A stretch of DNA of 64,000 nucleotides from the NCBI RefSeq assembly GCF_030064125.1, contig NZ_CP125957.1, positions 496,001 through 560,000 of the forward strand. Direction: 5' to 3'. The notes below the pieces were generated by a model, which was not told the DNA's origin, made no database searches, and saw nothing but the letters and a program-made list of their open reading frames with translations. Position numbers and translations under genes: made by a program. Shown one piece after another: positions 37,405 to 46,983 of this stretch. Source of the stretch: Pseudomonas sp. G2-4. Lineage in GTDB: Bacteria; Pseudomonadota; Gammaproteobacteria; Pseudomonadales; Pseudomonadaceae. The number at the start of each line of letters is the position of its first letter. Position 1 is the first letter of the stretch.

Positions 37405-37908
37405 ATGATTGCGCTCAAATACCTCCAGGCCTATCCCGCCGCCCTGCAAGCACAAGTGCAGCAATTGATTGCCCAGGACCGGCTGGGCGACTATCTGCAC
37501 CAACGCTATCCCGACCGGCATGCGGTCCAGAGCGACAAGGCCCTGTACGCTTATGCATTGGACCTCAAGCAACAATACCTGCGTAACGCGCCGGCTATCG
37601 ACAAAGTACTCTTCGACAACCGTCTCGACCTGACCCACCGCGCCCTGGGCTTGCACACCGCCGTCTCACGAGTGCAGGGCGGCAAGCTCAAGGCCAAGAA
37701 GGAAATCCGCATCGCAGCGTTGTTCAAGGACGCGGCGCCTGACTTCTTGAAAATGATCGTGGTGCATGAGTTGGCCCACTTCAAGGAGTCGGATCACAAC
37801 AAGGCGTTCTACCAGCTCTGCGAGCACATGTTGCCGGGGTATCACCAGCTGGAATTCGACTTGCGGGTGTACCTGACCTGGCGTGATCTGCAACAACACA
37901 AGGAATGA
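37405..37908 (+). CDS. YgjP-like metallopeptidase domain protein
   Basis: A 167-residue soluble protein with a zinc motif HELAHFKESDHNKAFY near residue 125 (HEXXH followed by a third His). This matches the YgjP/DUF45 family of M48-like metal proteins, whose substrate is not established. A GTG at 37387 is an alternative start. The next gene begins after four bases, so the pair is one operon. Confidence 0.82.
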   Translation: MIALKYLQAYPAALQAQVQQLIAQDRLGDYLHQRYPDRHAVQSDKALYAYALDLKQQYLRNAPAIDKVLFDNRLDLTHRALGLHTAVSRVQGGKLKAKKEIRIAALFKDAAPDFLKMIVVHELAHFKESDHNKAFYQLCEHMLPGYHQLEFDLRVYLTWRDLQQHKE

Positions 37909-37912
37909 CCGG

Positions 37913-38209
37913 ATGGACGTCAGTAAGACCAAGAGCAGCTTTTATCGTCGTTTGTACGTGGCTTACCTGATCGACAGCGGCCTGGCCAGCAACGTCCCCG
38001 CGCTCACCGAAGTCACCGGCATGCCGCGGCGCACCGCCCAGGACACCGTCGCGGCGCTGGCGGACCTGGATATTGTGTGTGAATTCGAGCAGGAAGAAGG
38101 CGCCCGCAACCATGCCGGGCGTTATCGGATTCGCGATTGGGGGGCGATTGATCGGCGGTGGATCGAGGCGAACCTGCAGCGGATCAAGGCGGTGCTTGAG
38201 TATCCCTGA
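37913..38209 (+). CDS. small winged-helix DNA-binding protein
   Basis: A 98-residue protein. The segment NVPALTEVTGMPRRTAQDTV followed by VAALADLDIVCEFEQ looks like a helix-turn-helix with recognition helix and wing. It lies four bases after the metallopeptidase-like gene. A regulatory role is likely, but targets are unknown. Confidence 0.72.
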   Translation: MDVSKTKSSFYRRLYVAYLIDSGLASNVPALTEVTGMPRRTAQDTVAALADLDIVCEFEQEEGARNHAGRYRIRDWGAIDRRWIEANLQRIKAVLEYP

Positions 38210-38229
38210 ATGTTCGCGGTGTCTGGACT

Positions 38230-38306
38230 GGCGCCTTCGCGAGCAGGCTCGCTCCCACATTTGGAATGCGTATCCCTGTGGGAGCGAGCTTGCTCGCGAT
38301 GGCGCC
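38230..38306. repeat. REPIN family B, copy 4
   Basis: Inverted pair with outer stem GGCGCC and middle CATTTGGAATGCGTA. Nearly the same sequence recurs at 39783-39859, including the GTGTCTGGACTGG before it. Confidence 0.92.
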
Positions 38307-38307
38307 C

Positions 38308-38760
38308 TCAGGGGCGATGCATCCCAATGTGTGGAATCCCATCCTCCAGATACTCCACCCCCACCACTTCAAACCCGTACCGCCCGTAATACCCCTGCAA
38401 ATGCGACTGGGCCGATAATGAGATCGAGGTACCGGGCCAGTGCTTCTCGGCCTGCTTGAGTCCCTGTTCCATTAGTTTATGACCCAGCCCCTGGCCGCGC
38501 GCTTGCGGGGCGATGATTACGCGCCCGATCACCACGTCGCTGTTTTGCGAGTGTGGATCGAGCAGGCGAAGGTAGGCCACCAAATGATTGTCCTGCCACG
38601 CCATCAAATGGCAGGTGTCGCCCTCCAGATCCAGGCCGTCGACGTCCGGGTAGGCACAGTTCTGCTCGACGACGAATACTTCGGCACGCAACTTGAGGAC
38701 GGCATATAGCTGTTCCTTGCTCAGGTCACTGTGGTGTTTGCAGACCCAATCGATATCCAT
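38308..38760 (-). CDS. elaA: ElaA-type GNAT acetyltransferase
   Basis: A 150-residue GNAT-fold protein. The acetyl-CoA-binding region IGRVIIAPQARGQGLGHKLM has the QXXGXG motif near residue 88, and YGRYGFEVVG closes the fold. RAEVFVVEQNCAYPDVDG is the N-terminal mark of ElaA. The acceptor is unknown. The stop lies against the preceding REPIN. Confidence 0.87.
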   Translation of the reverse strand: MDIDWVCKHHSDLSKEQLYAVLKLRAEVFVVEQNCAYPDVDGLDLEGDTCHLMAWQDNHLVAYLRLLDPHSQNSDVVIGRVIIAPQARGQGLGHKLMEQGLKQAEKHWPGTSISLSAQSHLQGYYGRYGFEVVGVEYLEDGIPHIGMHRP

Positions 38761-38942
38761 TTTTTGAATTTCCTTAAGATCCTGATGCCGATATTAAGCG
38801 TGCTGTCTTCGGAAGTCTCTCGGCAGATTTACCAAAAATCTGTGATAAAGACCAAAATGCCATCATTCCTTTGTCACGGCGTGGTCTTCTTTGTGTAATC
38901 TTCGATCCAGCGCTGCGCAGCGGTTTCAATGAGCTAACGTTA

Positions 38943-38971
38943 GGACCGGATATCCGTGGATATCCGTGGAG
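38943..38971 (+). promoter_or_regulatory. short direct repeat before the binding-protein gene
   Basis: GATATCCGTGG occurs twice in tandem (38948-38968) about 55 bases before the start of the next gene. It could be an operator or a chance duplication; nothing more can be said. Confidence 0.3.
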
Positions 38972-39019
38972 TTTCGGCTAAAAACAAACCGGGCTTTGAA
39001 CCCGTCAAGGATGTTTGGC

Positions 39020-39757
39020 ATGCCGCGATTGCATCGAGCTCTTGCTTTGATCGGGTTGCTGTTGCTGAGCCACAACGCCTGCGCGCAGAAGTTGCGGCTG
39101 GTCGCCGATGGTTGGCCGCCCTTCACCGATTCGACATTGATCAATGGTGGTCTGGCGACCGATATCGTCAGCACAGCCCTGGCTCGGGCCGGTTATGCCA
39201 CTGACTTCGAACAGGTGCCCTGGGCCCGGGCGATGCTGGGTATCGGTGAGGGCCGCTATGACGTGCTGATCAACGCCTGGTACAGCGAAGAGCGCACCCA
39301 TGTCGGCCAGTTCTCGGCTGAGTACCTGCTCAACCGCGTGCGCTTCATCAAGCGCAAGGACGCCCCGATCGACTACGACAATCTGCAACAGCTGTATGCC
39401 TATCCCATCGCCGTGGTTCGCGGTTACGCCTACTCCAAGGAATTCGATGAAGATCAGCAGGTGCAGAAAGTCCCGGTGCATAACTTCGCGATGGCCGTGC
39501 GCATGCTGGCGGCCGACCGTGTGAAGTTGACCCTGGAAGACGAATACGTCGCCCGCTATTACCTGGCCCGCGAATCCGCCAAGGTGCGTAACGCTGTGGA
39601 ATTCCTGCCCAAGCCCTTGAGTGAAAACAGCCTGCACATCCTGGTGAGCCTGAAGAATCCGGAGCATGAGCAAATCGTGGCGGGGTTTGATCGGGAGATT
39701 GCGGCGATGAAAGCGGATGGGAGTTATGCGCGGCTGTTGAAGCAGCATGGGATGTGA
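39020..39757 (+). CDS. amino-acid-type periplasmic binding protein (SBP_bac_3)
   Basis: A 245-residue protein with a signal peptide (ALALIGLLLLSHNACAQ, cut before KLRLV). The mature part follows the family-3 solute-binding pattern: LVADGWPPFTDS, GGLATDIVSTALARAG and YDVLINAWYSEERT. I chose the ATG at 39020 because AAGGA is well spaced before it. No permease or ATPase gene is adjacent, so it may be an orphan receptor. The ligand is unknown. Confidence 0.88.
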   Translation: MPRLHRALALIGLLLLSHNACAQKLRLVADGWPPFTDSTLINGGLATDIVSTALARAGYATDFEQVPWARAMLGIGEGRYDVLINAWYSEERTHVGQFSAEYLLNRVRFIKRKDAPIDYDNLQQLYAYPIAVVRGYAYSKEFDEDQQVQKVPVHNFAMAVRMLAADRVKLTLEDEYVARYYLARESAKVRNAVEFLPKPLSENSLHILVSLKNPEHEQIVAGFDREIAAMKADGSYARLLKQHGM

Positions 39758-39782
39758 GCCTAGGGAATGAGGTGTCTGGACT

Positions 39783-39859
39783 GGCCTCATCGCGAGCAAG
39801 CTCGCTCCCACATTTGGAATGCGTAACCCTGTGGGAGCGAGCTTGCTCGCGATGAGGCC
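39783..39859. repeat. REPIN family B, copy 5
   Basis: Inverted pair with a perfect outer stem GGCCTCATCGCGAG / CTCGCGATGAGGCC. Its middle is nearly identical to copy 4, but the outer stem has changed on both sides. Confidence 0.92.
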
Positions 39860-39878
39860 ATTATGAACACCCCAGCCC

Positions 39879-42062
39879 TCAAGCCTCGCCCGTGTCCTTG
39901 ATCAAATGCGCCGCCAAGGTCCGCAAGGGCCCCAACTGACGACAGATCAACCCCAATTGCGTCTGGACCAAGCGCTGCCCTTCGTCAATGTCATCGGGCA
40001 TCTGCTCAAGCTCGTTGGCCAGGGCTTCTTCCTCGTCGCTCTGGATCACAATCGGCGTTTTACTCGCCAGGCCTTGGGCGATTTCGTCGATGCTAGTTGC
40101 CAGTTTTACCCCCGCCCCGTCGATCAGCTGCTGGCGCACATCCACCGGCAGTTCGGTACCCCGGTGGGCGCCCAGGCCTGACAGGTAACTGAGCAAGGTG
40201 TGGGACAGCACCAGGAAACGGAACCCCACATCGGCTTCCTTACGGAAATGCCCCGGCTCCATCAGCATGTTTGCCAGGGTGGTGGACAGGGCGGCGTCGG
40301 CGTTGTGGGCATTGCGGCGGGCCAGGCGATAGGCCAGGTCATCACGTTTGCCTGCGGCGTATTGCTGCATGATCTGGCGCAGGTAGATGCTGTTGCAGGT
40401 CAGTGTGTTGGCCAGCACCTTGTTCAGCCGCCGGCCCTGCCAGTCTGGCAGGAACAGGAACACCGCAAGCCCGGCGATCAGGCTGCCGAGCAGGGTATCG
40501 AACAGTCGCGGCAGCAGCAGCCCGTAGCCGTCGCCCACCTGGTTGAAGCAGAACAGCACCATGATGGTGATTGCCGCCGTCGCCAGGGTGTAGCGGGTCG
40601 TGCGGTTGGTAAAGAACACCACCCCGGCGGCAATGGCGAAGCACGATTGCACCAGCGGGTTGGGAAACAGATCGAACAGCGCCCAGGCCACGGTCAGGCC
40701 GATGGCTGTACCGATAATCCGCTGGCCAAGCTTGCGCCGGGTGGCACCGTAGTTGGGTTGGCAGACGAATAGCGTGGTGAGGATGATCCAATAGCCTTGG
40801 GATGGGTGGATCAGATGCACCATGGCGTAGCCCACGCTCAGGGCCAGGGGCAGGCGCAGGGCATGACGGAACAGCAGCGAGGTGGGCGTTAGTTGCGTGC
40901 GCAGGCGCAGCCAGACGTCTTTGAGACTCCGGGGTGAACGGTCCAACAGGCTGCTGTCGGTGGCGTCGGCCAGGGCGTCGGGGTTGCTCGCATCGCTGAG
41001 CAGGCGGTCCATGGTGCCAAGGTTCGCTGCCAGTGCCCGCAACGAACGCAGCAGGCCGCGCCAGGCCGGGTTGCTCTGGATGCGCAGGTGTTCCAGCGAT
41101 GCATGCAGATCGTTGAGGGCTTCAGCGAAGGTGTGGTCGTAGACGAAGGGTTGGCGCAGCTGGATCGACTCGGCCAACGCCTGGCAGGCCTTGCCTTGCT
41201 GGCGCAGCAGGCGCTGGCAGCGGAACAGCACATCGCTGTGGAAGAAGGCCTCGGCCAACGCGTTGTAGGGGTAATGGGAGGAACTGGCGCGTTCGTGGAT
41301 GTCCTGGGCCAGGAAGTACAGCTTCAGGTAGCGGCTGACTTTAGAACCCGGTCGGCCATTGCCCACGCGGTGCAGGATGACTTCCTTCGCACTGTTGAGG
41401 GCCGCAACCACCCGACCGTTCTGCTGGGCCAGTTCCAGGCGGCGGGCTTCGACATCCAGCTGGCGGATCGGCTCCAGGAGCAACGATTTGAGTTTCAGGT
41501 AACGTCCCAGCTCGCGAAACAGCCGCGCCAGGCTTTGCTGCACCGGTTGGTTGGAAAACAGCGCGTGCCACAGCACCGAGAGCAGGCCATACCACGCGGC
41601 GCCGGCCACCAGCAGCAGGGGCTCGTGCCAGAAATCGGTGACCGCGCCACCGCGTTGGTCCACGCCGATCACGGTATAGACCGACAGAATCAAGGTGGCC
41701 GAGGCAATCGCGCCATAGCGTTCACCCAGGGCGCCGAGCATCGTCAGGCCGAAGCTCGCCAGGGCCAGGGCGATAATGAACAGGACGGGGTAGGGGAACA
41801 GCAACTCCACCGACAGTGCCGCGACGGTGAAACACACCAGGGTCACGGCCAGCGCATTGAGGCGGCCCTGCCAACTGTCGTCGGTCTCGGCCAGGGCGCT
41901 GGCGATGATGCCGAGGAACAGGGGAATCAGCAGCGCCATCTCATCCAGATACCAGCACAGCCCCATGCTGCCGGTCAGGGCGATGAACACCCGCACGCTA
42001 TAACTGAACTTATCCAACGCCCAAAGGCGACGCAGAGACTGGCTAAACGAGGTCGATGACAT
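39879..42062 (-). CDS. yccS: YccS/FusC-type inner-membrane protein
   Basis: A 727-residue protein with two sets of about six membrane helices (roughly residues 25-170 and 395-525), each followed by a soluble part, as in YccS/FUSC proteins. The central LTPTSLLFRHALRLPLALSV begins the second set. Related proteins are thought to move aromatic acids or other toxic compounds out. I chose the ATG at 42062; a GTG nine bases earlier is possible. Confidence 0.88.
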   Translation of the reverse strand: MSSTSFSQSLRRLWALDKFSYSVRVFIALTGSMGLCWYLDEMALLIPLFLGIIASALAETDDSWQGRLNALAVTLVCFTVAALSVELLFPYPVLFIIALALASFGLTMLGALGERYGAIASATLILSVYTVIGVDQRGGAVTDFWHEPLLLVAGAAWYGLLSVLWHALFSNQPVQQSLARLFRELGRYLKLKSLLLEPIRQLDVEARRLELAQQNGRVVAALNSAKEVILHRVGNGRPGSKVSRYLKLYFLAQDIHERASSSHYPYNALAEAFFHSDVLFRCQRLLRQQGKACQALAESIQLRQPFVYDHTFAEALNDLHASLEHLRIQSNPAWRGLLRSLRALAANLGTMDRLLSDASNPDALADATDSSLLDRSPRSLKDVWLRLRTQLTPTSLLFRHALRLPLALSVGYAMVHLIHPSQGYWIILTTLFVCQPNYGATRRKLGQRIIGTAIGLTVAWALFDLFPNPLVQSCFAIAAGVVFFTNRTTRYTLATAAITIMVLFCFNQVGDGYGLLLPRLFDTLLGSLIAGLAVFLFLPDWQGRRLNKVLANTLTCNSIYLRQIMQQYAAGKRDDLAYRLARRNAHNADAALSTTLANMLMEPGHFRKEADVGFRFLVLSHTLLSYLSGLGAHRGTELPVDVRQQLIDGAGVKLATSIDEIAQGLASKTPIVIQSDEEEALANELEQMPDDIDEGQRLVQTQLGLICRQLGPLRTLAAHLIKDTGEA

Positions 42063-42182
42063 GAAGTGCACGGGCCTGACGGGCAATGACGCTAAATTGA
42101 GGCAGTAATGACGCCGACGCAATGGCGGTGATCACATCTGGCAGCAAAAAGTGTTCCGGGATGCACCTGACACCACTTTCCT

Positions 42183-42314
42183 GTGGCGAGGGAGCTTGCT
42201 CCCGCTGGGCTGCGAAGCAGCCCCCTTCCTTTATGCACTGAGTTTATTCAGACAGAGCGCGGTGCTTGTTTTGCGACTGCTGCGCAGTCGAGCGGGAGCA
42301 AGCTCCCTCGCCAC
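42183..42314. repeat. REPIN family A, copy 5
   Basis: Inverted pair of family A units between yccS and the convergent stop of the flavoprotein gene. Confidence 0.93.
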
Positions 42315-42340
42315 AATGGCAGGCCCGACATAGGTTGGAA

Positions 42341-43519
42341 TCAGACGTACTGCGCCGCCGCATATCCCGACGCCCAGGCCCACTGGAAGTTGAACCCACC
42401 CAGGTGACCGGTGACGTCCAGCACTTCGCCAATGAAATACAGCCCGGGGCTTTTCAGGGATTCCATGGTTTTGGACGAAACCTCCCGAGTGTCGACGCCG
42501 CCCAAGGTGACTTCGGCGGTGCGGTAGCCCTCGGTGCCCGCCGGGACGACATTCCAGCTCGCCAGTTTTTCGGCAATGTCCGCCAGTTCCGCGTGGGTGT
42601 ATTGCTTCATGGGTTTGGAGACGAACCAGGTGTCGGCCAGCAAGTTGGCCATTTTCTTGGTGAACAGCTCGCCCAGCAGGGTTTTCAGTTCGCTGTTGGG
42701 GCGTTCGGCCTGTTGCTGTTGCAGCCATTGCGGCACGTCGTGGTCTGGCAGCAGGTTGATCTGCACCGTGTCTCCCGGCTCCCAGAACGAGGAAATCTGC
42801 AAGATCGCCGGGCCGCTCAGGCCGCGGTGGGTAAACAGGATGTTCTCGCGAAAACTCTGGTCGTTGCAGCTCACCAGGCAATCGACCGAGGTGCCCGAGA
42901 GTTCGGTGCACAGCGTCTTGAGCTGATCGGTAATGGTGAATGGCACCAGACCGGCGCGGGTCGGCAGCAATTCATGCCCAAACTGTTTCGCCACCTGATA
43001 GCCGAAACCGGTCGCTCCCAGGGTCGGGATCGACAGTCCGCCCGTGGCGATCACCAAGGATTGGCAGGCGATAGTCCCTAGGGTGGTTTGCAACAGGTAG
43101 CCGCTGGCGGCTTTTTCGATCTGCGTGATCGAGGTGTCCAGGTGCAGGTTGACGCCGGCCTGTTCGCATTCATCGAGTAGCAGGCCGAGGATGTCGCTGG
43201 ACTTGTTATCGCAGAACAACTGTCCCAGCTTCTTCTCGTGATAGGGCACCCCGTGCTTGGCCACCAGGGCGATGAAATCCCACTGGGTGTAGCGGGCCAG
43301 GGCCGATTTGCAGAAGTGTGAGTTATGCGAGAGGAAATTGCTCGGCTCGGTGTACATGTTGGTGAAATTGCAGCGTCCACCCCCCGACATGAGGATTTTC
43401 TTGCCGGCCTTGTTGGCGTGGTCCAGCAACAGCACCTGCCGCCCGCGCGCGGCGGCGGTCAGCGCGCACATCAACCCTGCGGCGCCGGCGCCAATGATCA
43501 CGACTTCGGTAGAGCGCAA
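42341..43519 (-). CDS. HI0933/BaiN-type flavoprotein
   Basis: A 392-residue FAD/NAD(P)-binding protein. The dinucleotide motif VVIIGAGAAGLMCALTAAAR is at the N-terminus, then AGKKILMSGGGRCNFTN, which marks the HI0933 family. GLYFIGEVLDVTGHLGGFNF closes the FAD site. The start is a TTG at 43519, preceded by AGAGGA, because no ATG lies in frame before the Rossmann fold. The substrate is unknown; the BaiN label comes from a bile-acid enzyme and may not apply. Confidence 0.88.
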   Translation of the reverse strand: MRSTEVVIIGAGAAGLMCALTAAARGRQVLLLDHANKAGKKILMSGGGRCNFTNMYTEPSNFLSHNSHFCKSALARYTQWDFIALVAKHGVPYHEKKLGQLFCDNKSSDILGLLLDECEQAGVNLHLDTSITQIEKAASGYLLQTTLGTIACQSLVIATGGLSIPTLGATGFGYQVAKQFGHELLPTRAGLVPFTITDQLKTLCTELSGTSVDCLVSCNDQSFRENILFTHRGLSGPAILQISSFWEPGDTVQINLLPDHDVPQWLQQQQAERPNSELKTLLGELFTKKMANLLADTWFVSKPMKQYTHAELADIAEKLASWNVVPAGTEGYRTAEVTLGGVDTREVSSKTMESLKSPGLYFIGEVLDVTGHLGGFNFQWAWASGYAAAQYV

Positions 43520-43553
43520 AACGGTGTCCTCTCAGCTTTCCCACATAACTGAA

Positions 43554-43642
43554 TGTGGGAGCGAGCTTGCTCGCGATGGCGGCGTGTCAAGCAGCATCAA
43601 TGCCGCTGATCCTCCGCTATCGCGAGCAAGCTCGCTCCCACA
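43554..43642. repeat. REPIN family B, copy 6
   Basis: Inverted pair of family B units between the flavoprotein start and the dbpA stop. Confidence 0.92.
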
Positions 43643-43671
43643 GTTTGATCTCTGTTGGGTTGAAGATCGCT

Positions 43672-45057
43672 TTACAGGATCCGCACCCGCAACGACCGGC
43701 CCTTGATTTTGCCATCGTTCAGGCGTTGCAGCGCCTGTTTGGCGATGCCGCGTTCCACGGCCACGTAGGCCTGGAAATCGAAAATCGCGATCTTGCCGAC
43801 CTGGGCACCGGGGATGCCGGCGTCGCCGGTCAGGGCGCCGAGGATGTCACCGGGGCGGACTTTGTCTTTGCGGCCGGCACCGATGCACAGGGTGCTCATG
43901 GCCGGCAGCAGCGGGGCGCCGCCCTGGGACTTGAGGTTATCCAGTTGATCCCAGCTCAGCGGTGACTTCTGCAGTTGCTCGATGGCCTGGGCGCGGTGGG
44001 CTTCGGACGGCGCCACCAGGCTGATGGCAATCCCTTTTTCCCCGGCGCGGCCAGTGCGACCCACACGGTGGATATGGATTTCCGAATCCCGGGCCAGCTC
44101 GACGTTGATCACCATGTCCAGGGCGTCGATGTCCAGGCCACGGGCCGCGACGTCGGTGGCCACCAGCACTGAAGTGCTGCGGTTGGCGAACATGGCCAGC
44201 ACCTGGTCACGGTCACGCTGTTCCAGGTCGCCATGCAGGCCGACGGCGGAAATGCCTTTGGACGTCAGGTGATCGACGGTTTCCTGGACCTGCTGCTTGG
44301 TGAAGCAGAACGCCACGCAGGAGGCCGGACGGAAATGCGCCAGCACCTTGACCACCGCGTCCATGCGCTCCTCGGGGGAGATCTCGTAGAAACGCTGCTC
44401 GATCTGCGCATCGGAGTGAAACGCCTCGGCCTTCACTTGCTGCGGGTTACGCATGAACTTGGAGGACAGTTGCTTGATGCCCACCGGGTACGTGGCCGAG
44501 AACAGCAGCGTCTGACGGCGTTCCGGGGTCTGCTGGATGATGTCTTCGATGGCGTCGTAGAAGCCCATGTCGAGCATGCGGTCGGCTTCGTCGAGGATCA
44601 GCGTGTTGAGGCCGTCGAGCACCAGCGAGCCCTTGCGCAGGTGCTGCTGGATACGCCCGGGCGTGCCGACGATGATGTGGGCACCGTGTTCCAGGGAGGC
44701 GATCTGCGGGCCGAACGACACGCCACCGCACAGGGTCAGGACCTTGATGTTGTCTTCGGCGCGGGCCAGGCGACGGATTTCCTTGGCCACCTGGTCGGCC
44801 AGCTCGCGGGTCGGGCACATCACCAGCGCCTGGCAGCCGAAGAAGCGCGGGTTGATTGGGTTCAGCAGGCCGATGCCAAAAGCCGCGGTCTTGCCGCTGC
44901 CGGTCTTGGCCTGGGCGATCAGGTCCATGCCCTTGAGAATCACCGGCAAGCTCTGCGCCTGGATCGGCGTCATCTGGGCATAACCGAGTGATTCGAGGTT
45001 AGCCAGCATGGCGGCGGACAGCGGCAAAGTATTAAAAGCGGTGGCAATGGTGGTCAC
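43672..45057 (-). CDS. dbpA: ATP-dependent RNA helicase DbpA
   Basis: A 461-residue DEAD-box helicase. Seen in order: AQAKTGSGKTAAF (Walker A), PTRELA, ILDEADRMLD, LLFSATYP, ATDVAARGLD and HRVGRTGRAG. The C-terminal DbpA domain (about 385-461) binds hairpin 92 of 23S rRNA, so the protein works in large-subunit assembly. I chose the GTG at 45057; a TTG at 45072 is possible and the frame remains open further up. Confidence 0.93.
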   Translation of the reverse strand: MTTIATAFNTLPLSAAMLANLESLGYAQMTPIQAQSLPVILKGMDLIAQAKTGSGKTAAFGIGLLNPINPRFFGCQALVMCPTRELADQVAKEIRRLARAEDNIKVLTLCGGVSFGPQIASLEHGAHIIVGTPGRIQQHLRKGSLVLDGLNTLILDEADRMLDMGFYDAIEDIIQQTPERRQTLLFSATYPVGIKQLSSKFMRNPQQVKAEAFHSDAQIEQRFYEISPEERMDAVVKVLAHFRPASCVAFCFTKQQVQETVDHLTSKGISAVGLHGDLEQRDRDQVLAMFANRSTSVLVATDVAARGLDIDALDMVINVELARDSEIHIHRVGRTGRAGEKGIAISLVAPSEAHRAQAIEQLQKSPLSWDQLDNLKSQGGAPLLPAMSTLCIGAGRKDKVRPGDILGALTGDAGIPGAQVGKIAIFDFQAYVAVERGIAKQALQRLNDGKIKGRSLRVRIL

Positions 45058-45208
45058 GGGACTGGCCTGCAAAACAAAATGTCGCGCAGTGTAGCAGCCT
45101 CGTGCCACTTTTTTCGAAAGTTCTGGACGAGCTGTGGTGTGATTCGCCAGCACGTAAAACTGGGAAACTCACGGGGCCCCTGCTTGGTCCGGGGGATGGT
45201 TAACCCCT

Positions 45209-45337
45209 GTGGCGAGGGAGCTTGCTCCCGCTGGGGTGCGAAGCGCCCCCAAACCGGCCAACACGGTGTGACTGAAAGATCGCGTCGCCTGGATTACGAC
45301 TGCTGCGCAGCCGAGCGGGAGCAAGCTCCCTCGCCAC
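45209..45337. repeat. REPIN family A, copy 6
   Basis: Inverted pair of family A units between dbpA and the stop of the MFS gene. Confidence 0.93.
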
Positions 45338-45353
45338 GGGGATCCAAGGGGCT

Positions 45354-46781
45354 CTAATGCTCGATATGCTCATCCGGCCGCTTGGCGCGTCGCCCATCCT
45401 GCTTCGACAGCTGGGAAAAGATCGTTGCCGCCAGCATCGCCATGATCCCCACCGTCACGAACGTCAGCTGGAACGCCCCCAGCACCGTGTCCACCCCGTC
45501 GTTACCGACCTGGGCGGTAAAGCCGCCGAGCAAGGCACCGGCGCAGGCCACGCCGAGGCTCAGGGACAGCTGCGCCACCACCGACAACAGGCTGTTGCCG
45601 CTGCTGGCGCTGGCGTCGTCCAGGTCGATCAGGGTCACGGTATTCATCGCGGTGAATTGCAGCGAGTTGATCGCCCCGAGCACCGCCAGTTGCGCCAGCA
45701 ATAGCCAGTACGGCGTCTGTTCGCTGACCAGGCCCATGCTCGCCAGCATCAGGCCCAGGGCCAGGGTGTTGCCGGTCAGGACGATGCGATAGCCCAGGCG
45801 TTCGATCAGCGGCCGGGCCACGGACTTGGCAACCATGGCCGCCGCCGCCAGGGGCAGCATGCTCATCCCGGCCTGGGACGGCGAGTAACCCAGCGCCACT
45901 TGCAGCAGCAACGGCACCAGGAACGGTAGGGCACCGCTGCCCAGGCGGGCAAACAGGTTGCCAAGGATGCCCACGGCGAAGGTCCGAGTCTTGAACAGTG
46001 ATGGCGGGAACAGCGCGTTCTCGACGTGCCCGGCCCGCAGCCAATAGGCTGCCAGGCACGCCATGCCACCGAACAACAGCAACATCACTCGCAGGTGCGG
46101 CAGGTGCAGTTCACCCAGGCCTTCCATGGCGACGGTGATCAGCACCATCGCCGCGCCGAACAGCAGGAAACCCAGGCCATCGAAACGCGTGCGCTCGCTG
46201 CCGCGCAGGTCGGGGATGAACTTCCACACCGCATAACAACCGATCACGCCCACCGGAAGGTTGATGATGAAGATCCAGTGCCAGGTCAGGTACTCCACCA
46301 TCCAACCCCCCATGGTCGGGCCGATCAGCGGGCCGAGCAGGCCGGGAATGGTGATGAAACCCATGATCCGCACCAGCTCCGAGCGCGGGTAGGCCCGCAA
46401 CACCACCAGCCTGCCCACTGGCAACATCAGCGCGCCGCCCAAGCCCTGGACGACCCGGGCGCCAATCAGCATGCTCAAAGAGTTGGACAGGGCACACAGC
46501 AGCGAGCCGAAGCTGAACAGCAGGATCGCGCCGAAGAAAATCTTCTTGGTGCCAAAGCGGTCGGCGATCCAGCCCGAGGCCGGGATCAGCAGCGCCACGG
46601 TGAGCATGTAAGCGATGATCACGCCTTGCATGCGCAGCGGGTTTTCCGCCAGGTCACTGGCCATGGCGGGCAAGGCGGTGTTGAGGATGGTCCCGTCCAG
46701 GGACTGCATGAAGAAGGCGATCGCCACGACCCACGGAAGCCAGCGGGCGGTGACGGCGTCGAGCGGGGCGCGGTTGGGCAT
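45354..46781 (-). CDS. mdtD: DHA2-family MFS transporter (MdtD-like)
   Basis: A 475-residue membrane protein with about 14 segments. FMQSLDGTILNTALPAMA is the DHA2 segment 1 motif, WIADRFGTKK is the cytoplasmic loop motif A, and GLLGPLIGPTMGGWM is motif C of proton antiporters. It is close in layout to MdtD. The exported compound is not known. No adaptor or outer-membrane partner is adjacent. Confidence 0.87.
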   Translation of the reverse strand: MPNRAPLDAVTARWLPWVVAIAFFMQSLDGTILNTALPAMASDLAENPLRMQGVIIAYMLTVALLIPASGWIADRFGTKKIFFGAILLFSFGSLLCALSNSLSMLIGARVVQGLGGALMLPVGRLVVLRAYPRSELVRIMGFITIPGLLGPLIGPTMGGWMVEYLTWHWIFIINLPVGVIGCYAVWKFIPDLRGSERTRFDGLGFLLFGAAMVLITVAMEGLGELHLPHLRVMLLLFGGMACLAAYWLRAGHVENALFPPSLFKTRTFAVGILGNLFARLGSGALPFLVPLLLQVALGYSPSQAGMSMLPLAAAAMVAKSVARPLIERLGYRIVLTGNTLALGLMLASMGLVSEQTPYWLLLAQLAVLGAINSLQFTAMNTVTLIDLDDASASSGNSLLSVVAQLSLSLGVACAGALLGGFTAQVGNDGVDTVLGAFQLTFVTVGIMAMLAATIFSQLSKQDGRRAKRPDEHIEH

Positions 46782-46826
46782 GGGACCTCTTGTATGGCGT
46801 GTTGATCAGGAACAGGTGCCGCTGTT

Positions 46827-46958
46827 GTGGCGAGGGAGCTTGCTCCCGCTGGGTTGCGAAGCAACCCTAAAACCAGGCACCGCGGTGTTTCAGGTGCGTT
46901 GGGTCAGCAGGGTTTTGCGACTGCTGCGCAGTCGAGCGGGAGCAAGCTCCCTCGCCAC
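46827..46958. repeat. REPIN family A, copy 7
   Basis: Inverted pair of family A units between the MFS start and the stop of the TldE-like gene. Confidence 0.93.
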
Positions 46959-46983
46959 AGGGGTACAAGGTCGAACTCCGGTA

